This document shows positions 38,501-55,019 of a stretch of 64,000 nt of DNA, piece after piece. Under the pieces are notes generated by a model. The model did no database searches. It worked only from the letters and a program-made list of their open reading frames with translations, and had not been told where the DNA came from. The stretch covers positions 12,215,001 through 12,279,000 of the forward strand of contig CATNEN010000007.1 in assembly GCA_950097015.1 (NCBI GenBank). Reading direction: 5' to 3'. Each line of letters opens with the position of its first letter. The first letter of the stretch is position 1. The translations under genes were made by a program, and so were the position numbers. Source of the stretch: Macrostomum hystrix (lineage: Eukaryota; Platyhelminthes; Macrostomidae).

Positions 38501-38942
38501 TATCCATTAGCTGCTTGGCCATCTCGATCTGCGCGTGCGTGCCGGTTATGGTGACCGGCCGCAGGGTCCCCACGCTCTCCGGGCTGATCTGGATCTTGGC
38601 GCCGGAGTCGTCCTGAAGGCGGGAGATCGAGTCGCCACCCTTCCCAATCATCAGGCCGACGTAGCGATCGGGAATCGTGTGGTCCACGGTCTTGGTCATG
38701 GCGCCGTCGGCTGACAACTTGCCACCGTTGCCATTCCCATTGCCGCCGCCGCCGCTGCTGCTGCTGCCGCTGCCGCCCCGGCCCTGGCGACCGCCTGAAT
38801 TGTTTAACCTGCCACCGTTGCCATTGCCGGTGCCATTCCCAGTGCCATTGTTACTGCTGCTGCTGTTGTTGGAGGCAGACAACGCCAGGACGTCGTCCTC
38901 AATCGGGCCGCCAGCAGACAGCTGCGGTGAAAGCGTCAGCGC
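35532..38942 (-). CDS. FUBP/KHSRP-type four-KH single-stranded nucleic-acid-binding protein, 5' end missing
   Basis: Nuclear regulator of transcription, splicing or mRNA decay by family knowledge. Exons 38276-38942 and 35532-36721 join in phase 1 inside KH2, restoring ITGPSDRLQFAKDLVLELL. Order: Gly/Ser/Asn-rich region; KH1 with MIGKGGDSISRL; KH2 with LIGKNGETIKSL; KH3 with VIGKGGDMLRKI; KH4 with VIGKGGETVKEI; then a Gln/Gly-rich tail with DYSLAWAEYYRRQG, the tyrosine-rich motif typical of FUBP activation domains. All four GxxG loops are intact. The two exons give 618 residues, but the first begins at an acceptor (TTTTGCAG before GCG CTG), so at least one 5' exon lies above 38942. The intron is almost entirely the 46-bp array plus a tRNA-like segment. 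Confidence 0.92.
36745..36830 (-). other. tRNA-like segment (SINE head or tRNA pseudogene) in the FUBP intron
   Basis: On the minus strand GTCAGTGGCAGAGCGGTTAA resembles a tRNA D-arm with a good A-box (TGGCAGAGCGG). About 40 bases on, CGGTTGAAACT is a weak B-box. The acceptor stem does not close convincingly, so it is not a functional tRNA by eye. Confidence 0.4.
36900..38275 (-). repeat. 46-bp minisatellite, about 30 copies, each starting with a splice donor
   Basis: On the transcript strand the unit begins GTGAGTCCATGACC and ends with CTCCG; the first copy starts exactly at the exon's GT (38275-38274). Every unit boundary therefore reads CG followed by GTGAGT, the same junction as the real exon end. 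The exon-proximal copy differs at a few positions and the rest are almost identical. Confidence 0.95.
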
Positions 38943-39186
38943 CTGCAAAATTGTCGGGGAAGAAGATTCCTGATAGCACAGTCAAAATAGACAGATGGAT
39001 AAAAACTGCACCAAACCCAGCTGGGCCAGATGTACAGTCCATGGATTGGATGGAAAATATCCATACAAAATTCCTCAGCTTCAGTGAACTGAGGTAAGAC
39101 TTTATCTTAGACCGATCTCTGGTACAGAAAGATTCTAGAGTACTAACCATACTGGACTACAACCTCCCTACATAACACAGCCTACT

Positions 39187-39385
39187 TTGGTTTCGTTTGA
39201 TAAGACTTATATTCAAGGCCCACACGCCATCAGTTTGTTAAGACTTATATTCAAGGCCCACACGCCATCAGTTTGATAAGACTTATATTCAAGGCCCACA
39301 CGCCATCAGTTTGTTAAGACTTATATTCAAGGCCTACACGCAATCAGTTTGATAAGACTTATATTCAAGGCCCACACGCCATCAA
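39187..39385. repeat. 38-bp repeat, 5 copies
   Basis: Copies of a unit containing AAGACTTATATTCAAGGCCC alternate TTTGATAAG and TTTGTTAAG, again pointing to duplication of a dimer. Confidence 0.9.
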
Positions 39386-41077
39386 AAGAAAACAAAATAA
39401 TAGTCAACATAAATGCTCACAAAAAACACAATCAATTTAACGGCAGTTTAAATGAGCCTGAAAGAGAAACATATGAGAAATAAACACATTTTGTTAGTGA
39501 TACATTGACTAAAACCATCTAATTAGTTTGCTATTACTCTTAATTTATAATTTACTCTAGACAGAGACCTTTTTTCAATCTGACTTAGGATTATAGACTT
39601 AAGAGAACTTAAATTTAACATAAGAAAATTACTGTTACGAAATTTAAAGACTGTAAACCAAGATAAAAACTTTACTTAATTAGCTTAATAGTCCATCTGA
39701 TGACAACAATACATGCAAATATGATTGGCAATCAGCCAAATTGCTGCAAACTTGCTTGCTTGCATACTTGCTTAAAAAGTAAAAATAATATTAAAGAGCT
39801 ACTATTTAGTTTACCTATTTTGAGTTTGGCCTATGTCCCCTTTTAGACTGAAGCCTCTAAAAACATAAAACAGCAAAATGATACATTGTTTTATGTTCTT
39901 AGTCTCAAAACAAATTATACAACTCAAAAAGGGTCCTGTAAATAAAATTTTCAACTTTCACTCTAAATAATAGGAAAATAACAGGTGAACAATGAAAATA
40001 TATATACTGTGGTAGAAAATGCATTCAGGTGTGCCTTAGCCACTTTAAGTCAACTACAACTTGAAGTACTTTCTCTCTATTATTGTATTTTCTCTTTGTT
40101 GTTGACTGGATAGCTAGCTTGTAAAAGACAATGGTGATGTACATACAATCTAGGCTGATAGGATAATTGTATATGCCAGTGCTCTACCCTACAAGAGCTT
40201 AGCCCACTAACTAAAAAGTGGTGTCTAATATATAGTAGTCAAAGTCGAATTTAAATGAAATCAAAGAGTTTTCTATATTGGCAAGTCTATCAAACCACTA
40301 AATTAAGCGTAAAACAACTGCAGATGTGCTACATAAGAAAGAGAATCTATAGTTGTAATAAATACATATAGCATAGAATGCCATTCACAATTGATTATAA
40401 TAGTCTTCAGTTTCATACCATTTTTGGCACTAGGAATATTTTTTGTTAATCAAAAGCTTAACAGAGTCTACTTTGCTATTTAGTACAAGCAAGAAATTAA
40501 AAACCCAGAAAATACCTTTATTTGTTAGGAAAAACATTTAGAAGACAAAAGAAAGTTTTCTCTAAATCTGTTTCTTTTAATACATGGATTGGCCTACCAT
40601 TAAGGATTAGAACATTAAAAATATATTTTAAAAACTGCATTTGTGATAAATAATTGTTCCTCCTCATTCAATATGATTCTTTAGGTTTCCATTGTTTTAA
40701 CTGACTTTATTGTTTTAAAAAATGATTGAAATGAGACCCAATCTTTCAATTCTTATTTAAGACATGATTATTCTTTTTCTGGGCTGTTAGCCTTAATACT
40801 CTTCTATAATATTAAAGAAATCATTTTATTAGGTCTAAATTTTATTAGAAGTAGTCAAATTATTGTCCAATTAGGTATTTAAATATACATATATTGTTAG
40901 AAAACATATTGGGAAAAACCAATCAGTTAAAAGTTACATACATAGATTAGGTATAAGATCCTAGTAAAAGAAAATGTCTAGGAATTCTGACCCCACATTA
41001 AAAAAGAATTTTACTTTTTTACAGTTTAGTTATAAAAGAAGTTCAACAAATGAAAACTGTGTAATGCTATTAATTTT

Positions 41078-41505
41078 GGTAGTTGTTATTTGTCCGGTTA
41101 GCTGGACAAATAGCCGTTTGATTATTTGTCCGGTTAACCTGTTAACCATCCAAGGACTTAATTTCTTCCCTTTCAACGAGCAGGAGCAATGATCCTCCCA
41201 AAGACCACTCTTGCCCTGCTGAGAGCCATCTTGAGTCTTGACCTCACAAAGACCAAACTATACCCATGAACTAAGTTAGTCCTTGAAACAACCAATTTTC
41301 TGGAAAAGGTTTTAATTTTTTTAATTAGCTGATAAGCGAAAATAATTTGAGACACAAACTTTAAATCTGAATGACTGTCCTTTTGCAGCTTGTTAATTAT
41401 TTTATCTTACAAATGATAGAGGTTCTTGTGGTAGTGCTACAACCCCTTAGGCCTATAACTTAGTTATAAGTTATAACTCACTTAACCGGACAAATAACAA
41501 CTGCC
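41078..41505. mobile_element. Short inverted-repeat transposon (MITE), 428 bp, with 9-bp target duplication
   Basis: The left end GGTAGTTGTTATTTGTCCGG and the right end, reverse complemented, GGCAGTTGTTATTTGTCCGG match except for one base and extend to about 23 bp. Both sides are flanked by ATTAATTTT (41069-41077 and 41506-41514), a perfect 9-bp target-site duplication. Nine-base duplications are typical of Mutator-like elements. No transposase ORF, so non-autonomous. A second inverted copy of the terminal motif lies just inside the left end (around 41101-41135). Confidence 0.8.
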
Positions 41506-42839
41506 ATTAATTTTTCTAAAAATGGTTGTATTTTAATATTGTCATTATCAAATATTATCTACTTTTTAAAATAATTTAAATTTTATTTAGTTTAAACTGC
41601 AAAGTAATTTAAATCTAAGCAGCTGATATTCATTATTTTCTTAACAATAGACAAGTGCTAGGCCTATGCTGATTGATGTTTTACTTTCAAAATTCAAGTT
41701 AGACTTTTATAGAACATTAAAAGAAAAAAAACAAATAATATAGTAAGCAAAGTCCAACTGAATTGGCTTCAGTTGGCTATATTTAAAACTAGCTTATGCA
41801 ATAAAAACGGGGGCAATAATTCTTTTCTGATTAGCAGTAATATGTTTTCTACAATAAAAAAGTCTTTAGGCCTGGATGCTTTGCCTTCAAGCAGATATGT
41901 TAGCCTAAGGCAGGTTTTCTAAAGACTTTAGTAGCAGATAACTTTTATGCTTATTTTCTAGCAGACAAAGCATTAGGGAGAGAATGTAAACGGTAATTAT
42001 TAGCGAAACTTTTAACTCAATATAGTTCCCTCAAAGCAAGGACATCATTAAAGATAAACTTAATAAACCCATTGACTCAAACTTCTTTAAGCTCAATCTT
42101 TTTAGGATATAAAATTTACACTGCTTAGATAGTTAAGATATAAGATCGAAATTATTTTACGAAAGCTTTGTAGTATAGTACAAGTCACGACCCCCATATT
42201 CATGGAAGCAACTTCATGAAGCTGTAAAAGGCAATACAGACGAAAATCAGAAAGAGACAACTAAATGAACTAAAACCGTAAGCAGAGAGAATTTTCAGCA
42301 GCTTTTAATCATTTGCTCTCTAGATTGTTTTAAGGGTCGACAAGAGAGACGTTTGCATAATATAAATGTCATAGACTCACATTGTCAATTCAAGTTTAAT
42401 GTTTTTTTACATTCCAGAAAATTGCGGTTTAAATCTGTGTTTTCCTTTGTTTAAAAATTATTCCTTTTTGCGTAATAAACGTTTTTTATAAATTCACCAG
42501 CTATTTGTTGCTCGTGACATTAGCAGTTCATTAAGGTACTGATAAAAGATTGTTGTGATCGCTGTAGAGAGTTCTATTTTTTGTTTATTTATGTGGTTTT
42601 CTATGTAACATGCATGGTGTTACCAAGGGTAGCCAATATTACGAATGTTACCAGTGGTGCAACCTGAGTCCTGAGTAGACTCATGTACTCCTTAATTGTT
42701 ATTACATTCGTAACAGCGAATATTCTGGAAAGCAAAGATATAAGGGCTGGTGACTTGATTCTTGTTTCAGAAGATGTGCAACAAAGTGTTCTTGAGTTTC
42801 GTGTGCTTGCGCTGCTCTGTTTGGATGCAGCAAAAATTG

Positions 42840-43600
42840 TCGGCTGTCATCATCAGCAGAGCTGGTGTACGGAGCGCCGCTCGGTGTGCCTGGGGAGTGT
42901 CTGCTGCCCAGCCCCCCTGAAAGCGCCTGCCCCGACCAGTTCTTGGCACAATTGCGCACAGCTGTGCAGGCACTCCGGCCGGTGCCAACATCAAATATCA
43001 TGGAAGCCGCCAATCTGCTTGGCCCGCCGCTCTCAACTCATGCACGTTCGTTTTTGTCCGCCGTGATGGGCACCGCACTGCGCTGCAAAGGCCATACGAC
43101 GGGCCATTCAAGGTCATCGAGCGGGATGCAAAGACCTTTCTTTTGGATCTGGGCACTCGGTGCGATCGGGTGAGCGTAGACCGGTTGAAACCGGCGATAC
43201 TCAACACTGCTGACCCTATTCCCCGGCCTGCTCTGCGCACGCGGGGTCGCCCTCGGCGAGTACCAGTCGATCAGCGCCCCGCCCCACCCACCAGTGAAGC
43301 AATCGGCTGACCGAGTCGGTACAAGACTAACAATTTTTCCTAGACGACGGCAGCCAAATCGGCAGTGTCGGCCTGTACATTTCGACACGTAGCTCGGCGC
43401 TGGGGGGGAGCTGTGTGGCGGTCACAGGCGGACAGTAAAGTCAATGGCATTGACGCGCCGCGCCAACGATGTAAAGCCCATGGGCTGCGCAAATATACGA
43501 GCAACCGAAAGTTCATTTCTCTCTCTCTCGCATCAGCTCGCGAGCCACTACACGGGGGATTTCCCCCCTTGGTAGAAAAACGGGCGGCAAAATGGCTTGG
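42840..43600 (+). mobile_element. Broken Ty3/Gypsy-type retroelement: 3' end of pol plus adjacent LTR-like DNA
   Basis: From about 42845 the plus strand reads SSSAELVYGAPL, a conserved stretch in Gypsy-type integrase C-terminal regions, and from about 43040 in another frame RPYDGPFKVIERDAKTFLLD and RVSVDRLKP, the GPY/F module. The shift between frames near 43040 is a disabling lesion. The second frame ends at a stop at 43308-43310. A G-run (about 43402-43412) resembling a polypurine tract is followed by TGTGTGGCGG, a plausible LTR start. Upstream pol and gag are absent, so this is a truncated relic. Confidence 0.7.
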
Positions 43601-45180
43601 TAGTCCTACTGCTAATGCAGATGTTGACAATCTATTGTAAGGTTTGGCCTTGCTGCAGCTCATATTTATTCTACCTTAAATGACAAATCCCATGCAGAAA
43701 TTCTGAGTGAGTTTCATAATTGATCATACGATAAAGTGATCAGATTCAAATGATCACCTCCGTTGCTGCTGCCAGCTTTCTGCGGGTGTCTGTTGGCCCG
43801 ACGCAAAGGTGCGACCCAAGAGATCAATCAAATCTGCTGCTCATGATGAATTTAACTCCACCTATAATAACACAAGCGGTTTAGAGGGCCACACCCTGCA
43901 GAACGGCTTACCAGTGAATGGCGGCCCCCAACTCAATGGAGAACTCTTGCTAATGGCCCCATTGTGCTCAAATTGAATCGCCATCTATGCGAATGTTCGT
44001 TGAAGTCAGTGCGAGCGGCGCTTTCAATCCTGCCGATAAAGATGGGATCTTTGATAGGAAAATCAAGTTACATTTGTTTTCTGAAATCTCGAACGAGGAA
44101 GTATTTCTTCCTGCCCCGCCCATGCGGACCGCCCCGTGAAATGCCACAATGACACCCTACCGATCCCGCCCATTAGATCCCAATCGATCTAGATCCCCAG
44201 ATAACAAGCACAAGATCAGAAAAAGGCCTTGTAAAACTGTTTCTGCTCCACTAGCCAGGCGGCAGGCATTGGGTGCCAGAGAAAAACTAGTTTTTTTGTG
44301 GCAATTTTGAATTCAAAGCTTTTCGACTATCCTGAATTGTCAGCGCAATGTCAGATTAGCAATGGATCAATTAGGGGCAGCGGACTGAGATGATGAGCGG
44401 CCTCAGATGAAGCTGTAATGGGCTAATTAGAACATTTTTCATAAACTGTGCCACGGATGGCGGGCAGTTAGTGCTCAGATTGAGCATAAGATGGCCCGAA
44501 TTAGACCACGCGAGCTTGACACAATTTGCGCACGGCGGGTGGCTCGCATTGTTGTCTGTTTGAATCCCAAATAGACAGACAGTTTGCTTTCCTCGTTGAA
44601 GCCCTCCGGGCATGCTTTCTAAGAATCGTGGCACAATGCGATTCGCCGCGGCATAAATAGGAAAATAACGTACATTGACGCAGCGGTGTTGACCAACTTT
44701 CACCCCTGCTGGCCCCGGCCACGTGCGAGCGACCGAGATACAACTCATTGCTGCCTGGGGGAACTCAGAATCCACGCCCACCACTCATCGCGCCAATTTG
44801 AATTGTTAAAGCCATCCGCGCAGCCTTAATAACCCACTCAGCCAGCATCACCTGTCAGCTAAGCACGATTAATTTTGAAGGCTCATTATCTCCCGTCTTA
44901 CCGTTTGTCATTGCTACATCTGACCGAGCTAATAATAAAAAATTGTCTTCCATGCATTCAATCAATGGAACTGAATTGCGATGAAAATCTTTATTTGACA
45001 TCAAATTGCAACATGAGCGATACAATGTATCCAACAACTCCAAACTTGCTGAGATTTTAATGACTTCATTATGAAAGTCCTTATTTCCCCTATAAAACTA
45101 AAACAAATAGTAAGGCAAGTCAAATCTACCGAATCTGCTTATCTTTATAAACCCGTCTCAAATATGAAAAACACTCATCA
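43601..45180. other. Spacer without recognised genes
   Basis: Unique DNA right of the Gypsy relic. ORFs at 44371-44784 and 44501-44743 have no recognisable domain. Confidence 0.5.
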
Positions 45181-45184
45181 CAAA

Positions 45185-46450
45185 TACACACCCATTCACA
45201 GACACAATCACACCCATTCACAGACACACTCACACCCATTCACAGACACACTCATACTCATTCACAGAAACACTCACACCCATTCACAGACACACTCACA
45301 CTCATTCACAGACACAATCACACCCATTCACAGAAACACTCACACTCATTCACAGACACAATCACACTCATTCACAGACACACTCACACTCATTCACAGA
45401 CACAATCACACTCATTCACAGACACACTCACACTCATTCACAGACACACTCATACTCATTCACAGACACACTCACACTCATTCACAGACACACTCACACT
45501 CATTCACAGACACACTCACACTCATTCACAGACACACTCATACTCATTCACAGACACACTCACACTCATTCACAGACACAATCACACTCATTCACAGACA
45601 CACTCACACTCATTCACAGACACACTCACACTCATTCACAGACACACTCACACTCATTCACAGACACAATCACACTCATTCACAGACACACTCACACTCA
45701 TTCACAGACACACTCACACTCATTCACAGACACACTCACACTCATTCACAGACACACTCACACTCATTCACAGACACACTCACACTCATTCACAGACACA
45801 CTCACACTCATTCACAGACACACTCACACTCATTCACAGACACACTCACACTCATTCACAGACACACTCACACTCATTCACAGACACACTCACACTCATT
45901 CACAGACACACTCACACTCATTCACAGACACACTCACACTCATTCACAGACACACTCACACTCATTCACAGACACACTCACACTCATTCACAGACACACT
46001 CACACTCATTCACAGACACACTCACACTCATTCACAGACACACTCACACTCATTCACAGACACACTCACACTCATTCACAGACACACTCACACTCATTCA
46101 CAGACACACTCACACTCATTCACAGACACACTCACACTCATTCACAGACACAATCACACTCATTCACAGACACAACCACACTCATTCACAGACACACTCA
46201 CACTCATTCACAGACACACTCACACTCATTCACAGACACACTCACACTCATTCACAGACACACTCACACTCATTCACAGACACACTCACACTCATTCACA
46301 GACACACTCACACTCATTCACAGACACACTCACACTCATTCACAGACACAATCACACTCATTCACAGACACAACCACACTCATTCACAGACACACTCACA
46401 CTCATTCACAGACACACTCACACTCATTCACAGACACACTCATACTCATT
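45185..46450. repeat. 22-bp minisatellite, about 57 copies
   Basis: The unit ACTCATTCACAGACACACTC plus AC has CTCAC/CAATC variants. On the plus strand each copy contains TTCACAG and on the minus strand GTGAGTGTG. It is open in all frames on the plus strand from 45071 to 46504, a consequence of the motif. Confidence 0.95.
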
Positions 46451-47509
46451 CCGAAGGTCCGGAGGGTCCCATTGTCTTGTGGCTGTCCTAGATGCTTCAG
46501 GTAACTTTGTCACGGCCTTTCTAAATTCCAACTGAGTCAGAAACAGTCTTTTTCGATACACTCAATTTTTGGTTTGAAATTGAAATCAGTGACTCAGCAA
46601 CAGAATTTTCTCACCTTCCACAATATCCAGGGATCTGGAAGGCTGTAAACTCGTATGAGTTTATGAGAAACCAATTAAAAAAAGAAGTGGATGGGAATTC
46701 CATTATGTTTTTAGCTCGGAATGATACAGCACTCACGCACAACCAGAGTTCGAACCCCAGTTCAAGCGGAGCCACAGGGTGGGGGACCGGCAGCTGAGAA
46801 AATTGGCGCCTTCGCCACTCAGGCCCGCCCTGTTGATGACGCAACAGCCGCTTGACGAGGCCCGCGCGCAGCCAGTCAAGTATCAATCGCAGCCTTCAAT
46901 TAAGATCTTCAAATTCATATTGTATCTGCAGCCCCTGCCCTGCCACTTTCTCTATCGCCTGCCTCCAGTGTCCCATCTCCCTGGGGAGGGGAAGACCCGC
47001 AGAGCCCCGGCCCGAGTTGTCACCCAGCGGAGCAAGGAATTCTTAGAAACTCTCAGGCCCCACAAATCACGGAACCAGCGGACGGGAGCTTGCTCCACGG
47101 AATTGTCGCGGGCTGCTCGGGCGTGACCGCAGCTGAGCTGCGCACCGACTCGCACCCGAGGCCCCCTAATTGTTGCACGCAGCTCTGACAGCTCAGCTGG
47201 GTCTGACAACATAGAATGAAAACACAGGCTCCATTGTTGAGTTTTTCTAGCAGCTCATTGAATCAATTAGTTTTCAGTTTCGCGGCCTGCCTGGTTGGCC
47301 CTTCTAACATTCGATTAAATGTGTTTAGCAATTAAATTTTCCATTGCAAAAGACTTAATTGCTACCGAAGTTCTCCGCATGCGCACCTAACAATAAGCTT
47401 TGTTCTCGATTCCCTTTTCCGATGCAGTGCTCTCTCTGACCTGGCTGTTCGATTCACACCAGCTTCCCCGTTTCTATGCGGTGCTTGCTTCTGAATTCTC
47501 TGAATAACC

Positions 47510-47960
47510 TCCCTTCTACTCTTCACCCTTCCTCTTCTCTCCCTCCCTCTCCTCACCCTTCCTTTTCTCTCCTCCCTCTCCTCACCCTTCCTCTTCTCTC
47601 CCTCCCTCTCCTCTCCTTTCCTCTTCTCTCCTTTCCTCTCCTCTCCCTTCCCCTCCTCTCCCTCCCTCTCCTCACCCTTTCTCTCCTCTCCCTTCCCCTC
47701 GTCTCCCTTTCTCTCCTCTCCCTTCCTCTCCTCTCCTCTCCTCTCCTCTCCTCTCCTCTCCTCTCCCTTCCTCTCCTCTCCCTTCCCCTCCTCTCCCTTT
47801 CTCTCCTCGCCATTCCCCTCCTCTTTTTTACCCTCCTCTCCTCTTCCTGCTTGAACTCTCCTCTCCTCTCCTCTCCTCTCCTCTCCTCTCCTCTCCTCTC
47901 CTCTCCTCTCCTGTCCTCTCCTGTCATCTCCTCTCCTCTCCTCTCCTAACCTCTCCTCCC
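47510..47960. repeat. CT-rich (CTCTC) pyrimidine tract, about 450 bp
   Basis: Nearly pure pyrimidine on the plus strand, built from TCTCC and CCTTCC pentamer-type units; a candidate for triplex (H-DNA) structure. Confidence 0.9.
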
Positions 47961-49004
47961 CTCTCCTGTTCTGTTCTTTGCCTTCTTCTCCTCTCCCTTC
48001 CCTTTCTTAAGGCTCACGCGTTGACCTTTGATTACTGACATTCGAATCCCAAATCTGTGTTCCGAATTGTCGTTTCCCAAGGTCGCCTGAAAAGCTCGGA
48101 TATTCCCGATTCCATTGCAGCTCTGCAAACTATTTTTCACGTCAAAGCCATCAAACAAACGATTGACAACTCTGGGCTCATAGATCAGCCGACCTGAGTC
48201 CGCGGCGGCAGTCACCCAGCCGTGACCCGACGCCTTCCACAGTCCCCAACAGCTCCTGAAGCATCTGGCGCAGCGGGCCGCCGCCAGCACTGCTTGATAT
48301 CGGGAATCGAATTCGGATTGGATTCGGAAATCGAGTCGCTTTGGCCGTGATCGAGTCAGGCTGCGATTTGGCTCGGCCCGGAATTCCCCCCGGGACCCCG
48401 GATCTGCCAGGCAGCAGATAGACAATTTCATCAGAAACTCATCTGGCCGTGTCCGCGGACTCCAGCTCCGGCTAGACTCCAGCTCCGGGATTCTCAGCTG
48501 AGTTGTTTGGCTAAACATTTGCGAGCCCCAACCCCTCTACCGCCGCAATTTGGCGCCTGGCCGCGGATCAGCCGTCCCAGAGGACTCGCGCCTCTAATCT
48601 TAATTGTGTCCCATACCATCGCCACCTGAGTCTGGGAAGAATCTCCCCATTTCACCATCCTAGCTGCGCCTCGCCCGGGCTCTATTATGGAGTCCCCAAA
48701 TCCGCCTTAGTAAATGAGTTCGCCCCCCCCACTCCGAGGCTCTCCAGGGCTGCACGTGAATTAATTTGATCTTATTGATGATCCCTGATTTGCTGCTTGG
48801 CTCGTAATCCGCCATTAAATGGACAGTAATAAAGTTTTCCTTCTAATCCGCTCCGAGCCCCGGCTAAGTCCCAGGTGACCCGAGGCCTCTACCTGAAAGG
48901 GGATTTCCAAATGGCATCATCCAATCTGCCCCCACCTCCTCCGCTTGTTCGAATCCCGCAGAATCTACGCTGCCGCTGACTCACGGGACAGCTGTCTCAC
49001 CTGC

Positions 49005-49220
49005 CCCAGCCTCCAAGACTAGCCTCATCGATGCTCACCTGCCCGAGCCTCCCAGACTAGCCTCATCGATGCTCACCTGCCCGAGCCTCCCAGACTAGCC
49101 TCATCGATGCTCACCTGCCCGAGCCTCCCAGACTAGCCTCATCGATGCTCACCTGCCCGAGCCTCCCAGACTAGCCTCATCGATGCTCACCTGCCCGAGC
49201 CTCCCAGACTAGCCTCATCG
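49005..49220. repeat. 38-bp minisatellite, about 5.5 copies
   Basis: Each unit includes CTCACCTGCCCGAGCC and ends CATCGATG. On the minus strand it carries CAGGTGAG, a perfect donor consensus, although no gene is known there. Confidence 0.92.
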
Positions 49221-49985
49221 ATGCTCCGCGGCAGTGCTCAGGGCTCACTGCAGCATCGAGCTGTCTGAGCGGCGGCTTAATTTCAGGCGCGGCTCAGTGC
49301 GCAGATCGATGGCCGCGCTGCTCGACCGAAGCGGGGCCTGCAAGCGTGCAATGAGCCATTACCGGCATCAGCTGCTCCGCGGGGTGTCAAGAAATCACGT
49401 TTACGCCCAGCTCCCAATCTCTCACGCCCCCCCGTTATCCGCAGGCAGCTCGGGGTGTTTCAAATTAACGCGGGCAGCAAGATGCTTCATTCGCTGGCTG
49501 GCGGTCCCTCCGCCAATTTGCGCCGGGCCGGGCACCGAGCGAATTCAATTACAGCCTCGGTTCAAGCCTCATCAGATTAGACTGGGCGCCTGACTGCCAG
49601 CCCCCATCGGTGCGCTGCGAGGCTGTGATTGAATTGACGCGGGTTTGTCAGGCAGTCGGGAATCTCTGCTGTCGCTGCTGATGCTGCGTTGGCGGCTGCG
49701 GCGGCAGTGGCGGCGATGGCGGTCGGGCAGCGGCGACGCCCCGCGGCCTCCTAACGCGACTACGCGTTGATTTGTTTAGGAAGCCGAGGGGGAAATAAGC
49801 GGCTAATCGTGATTTGCCTGCCCAAGCCGAATTGCTCAAATTTGTGCCACGCCCGCCCAGGCCGTCGCCCGCCCCCTCCGCGGCCCGGATTGGTTGATTG
49901 GCCTGGCCCGGCCAGGGCGGCCCGCCAATTTAATCAGGCCACGGGGCGCCAGCGACAGTGGAACTCCCGAAAGCCCCGAGAGCGC

Positions 49986-50024
49986 CAACGATACGCGAGC
50001 CTTCAGCTTCTGACTTCTTCGCTG
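49986..50024 (+). other. Probable 5'-UTR exon of Drgx
   Basis: A strong donor (CTGGTAAGT, gt at 50025) and, 450 bases on, an acceptor (CCACCCGCAG at 50478) just before the ATG at 50495 suggest a non-coding first exon ending at 50024. Its start is unknown. Confidence 0.4.
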
Positions 50025-50494
50025 GTAAGTTGAATCTGGCTTTGGTGGGATTTGTTTCCTCCGAAAACTTTTGGCCCGAAAGAAAGCTTCAATGAAATCC
50101 TCACGGAAAGAGTTCGCGTGGCACGCGAGGCTGCTGAAGTCAGCAAGTCAAGGCACGGCCCGCCCTGTCCAGGCCTGCCTGAAATCCGCACCTTCCCTGA
50201 GGTGTGGGATTTCACGGCTGGGCAGCCGAGGCTGTGATGGACAGAGCAGCCACCTGTCAGGAGGGATTGGTCACAAATTATAATGCAACTAGCAGCAGAG
50301 CAGGCAAATCAGCCGGTCAGCCGGGATCAGAGTTGTTTGCCGGCCGCATTGACAGGCGAAATCACGTTTTCCCAGCCGGATCAGATTTCCCTCATCTTGT
50401 CCAATTTTTTCGCAAGTTATTTTTGCTTGAGCTGCGGCCCCCTTAAAAATCACGAGCTAACGCCCGGCCCACCCGCAGGTCCAGCACATCCGGC

Positions 50495-55019
<4,525 letters not shown>

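Larger units (their letters stand above)
38943..42780. other. AT-rich region upstream of FUBP
   Basis: It should contain the 5' exon(s) and promoter of FUBP, but none is recognisable. It includes five copies of a 38-bp repeat (39187-39385) and an inverted-repeat element (41078-41505). The remainder is unique AT-rich DNA without ORFs of interest. Confidence 0.45.
46451..49985. other. Spacer upstream of Drgx, possible regulatory DNA
   Basis: No protein gene is recognised. A possible tRNA-derived fragment (B-box-like GAGTTCGAACCCC near 46745) and two repeats (47510-47960 and 49005-49220) occur. Non-repetitive parts such as 48.7-48.85 and 49.25-49.65 kb carry AATTAATT-type and TAATC-type homeodomain-site cores, compatible with enhancers of the neighbouring homeobox gene. 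Confidence 0.35.

Noticed and set aside
45071-46504. 477-codon plus-strand ORF of His/Ser/Thr repeats
   Set aside because: Product of the 22-bp array lacking stops; no start context or domain.
46700-46760. tRNA gene suggested by GAGTTCGAACCCC
   Set aside because: Only a B-box-like motif is good; stems do not pair, so at best a SINE remnant.
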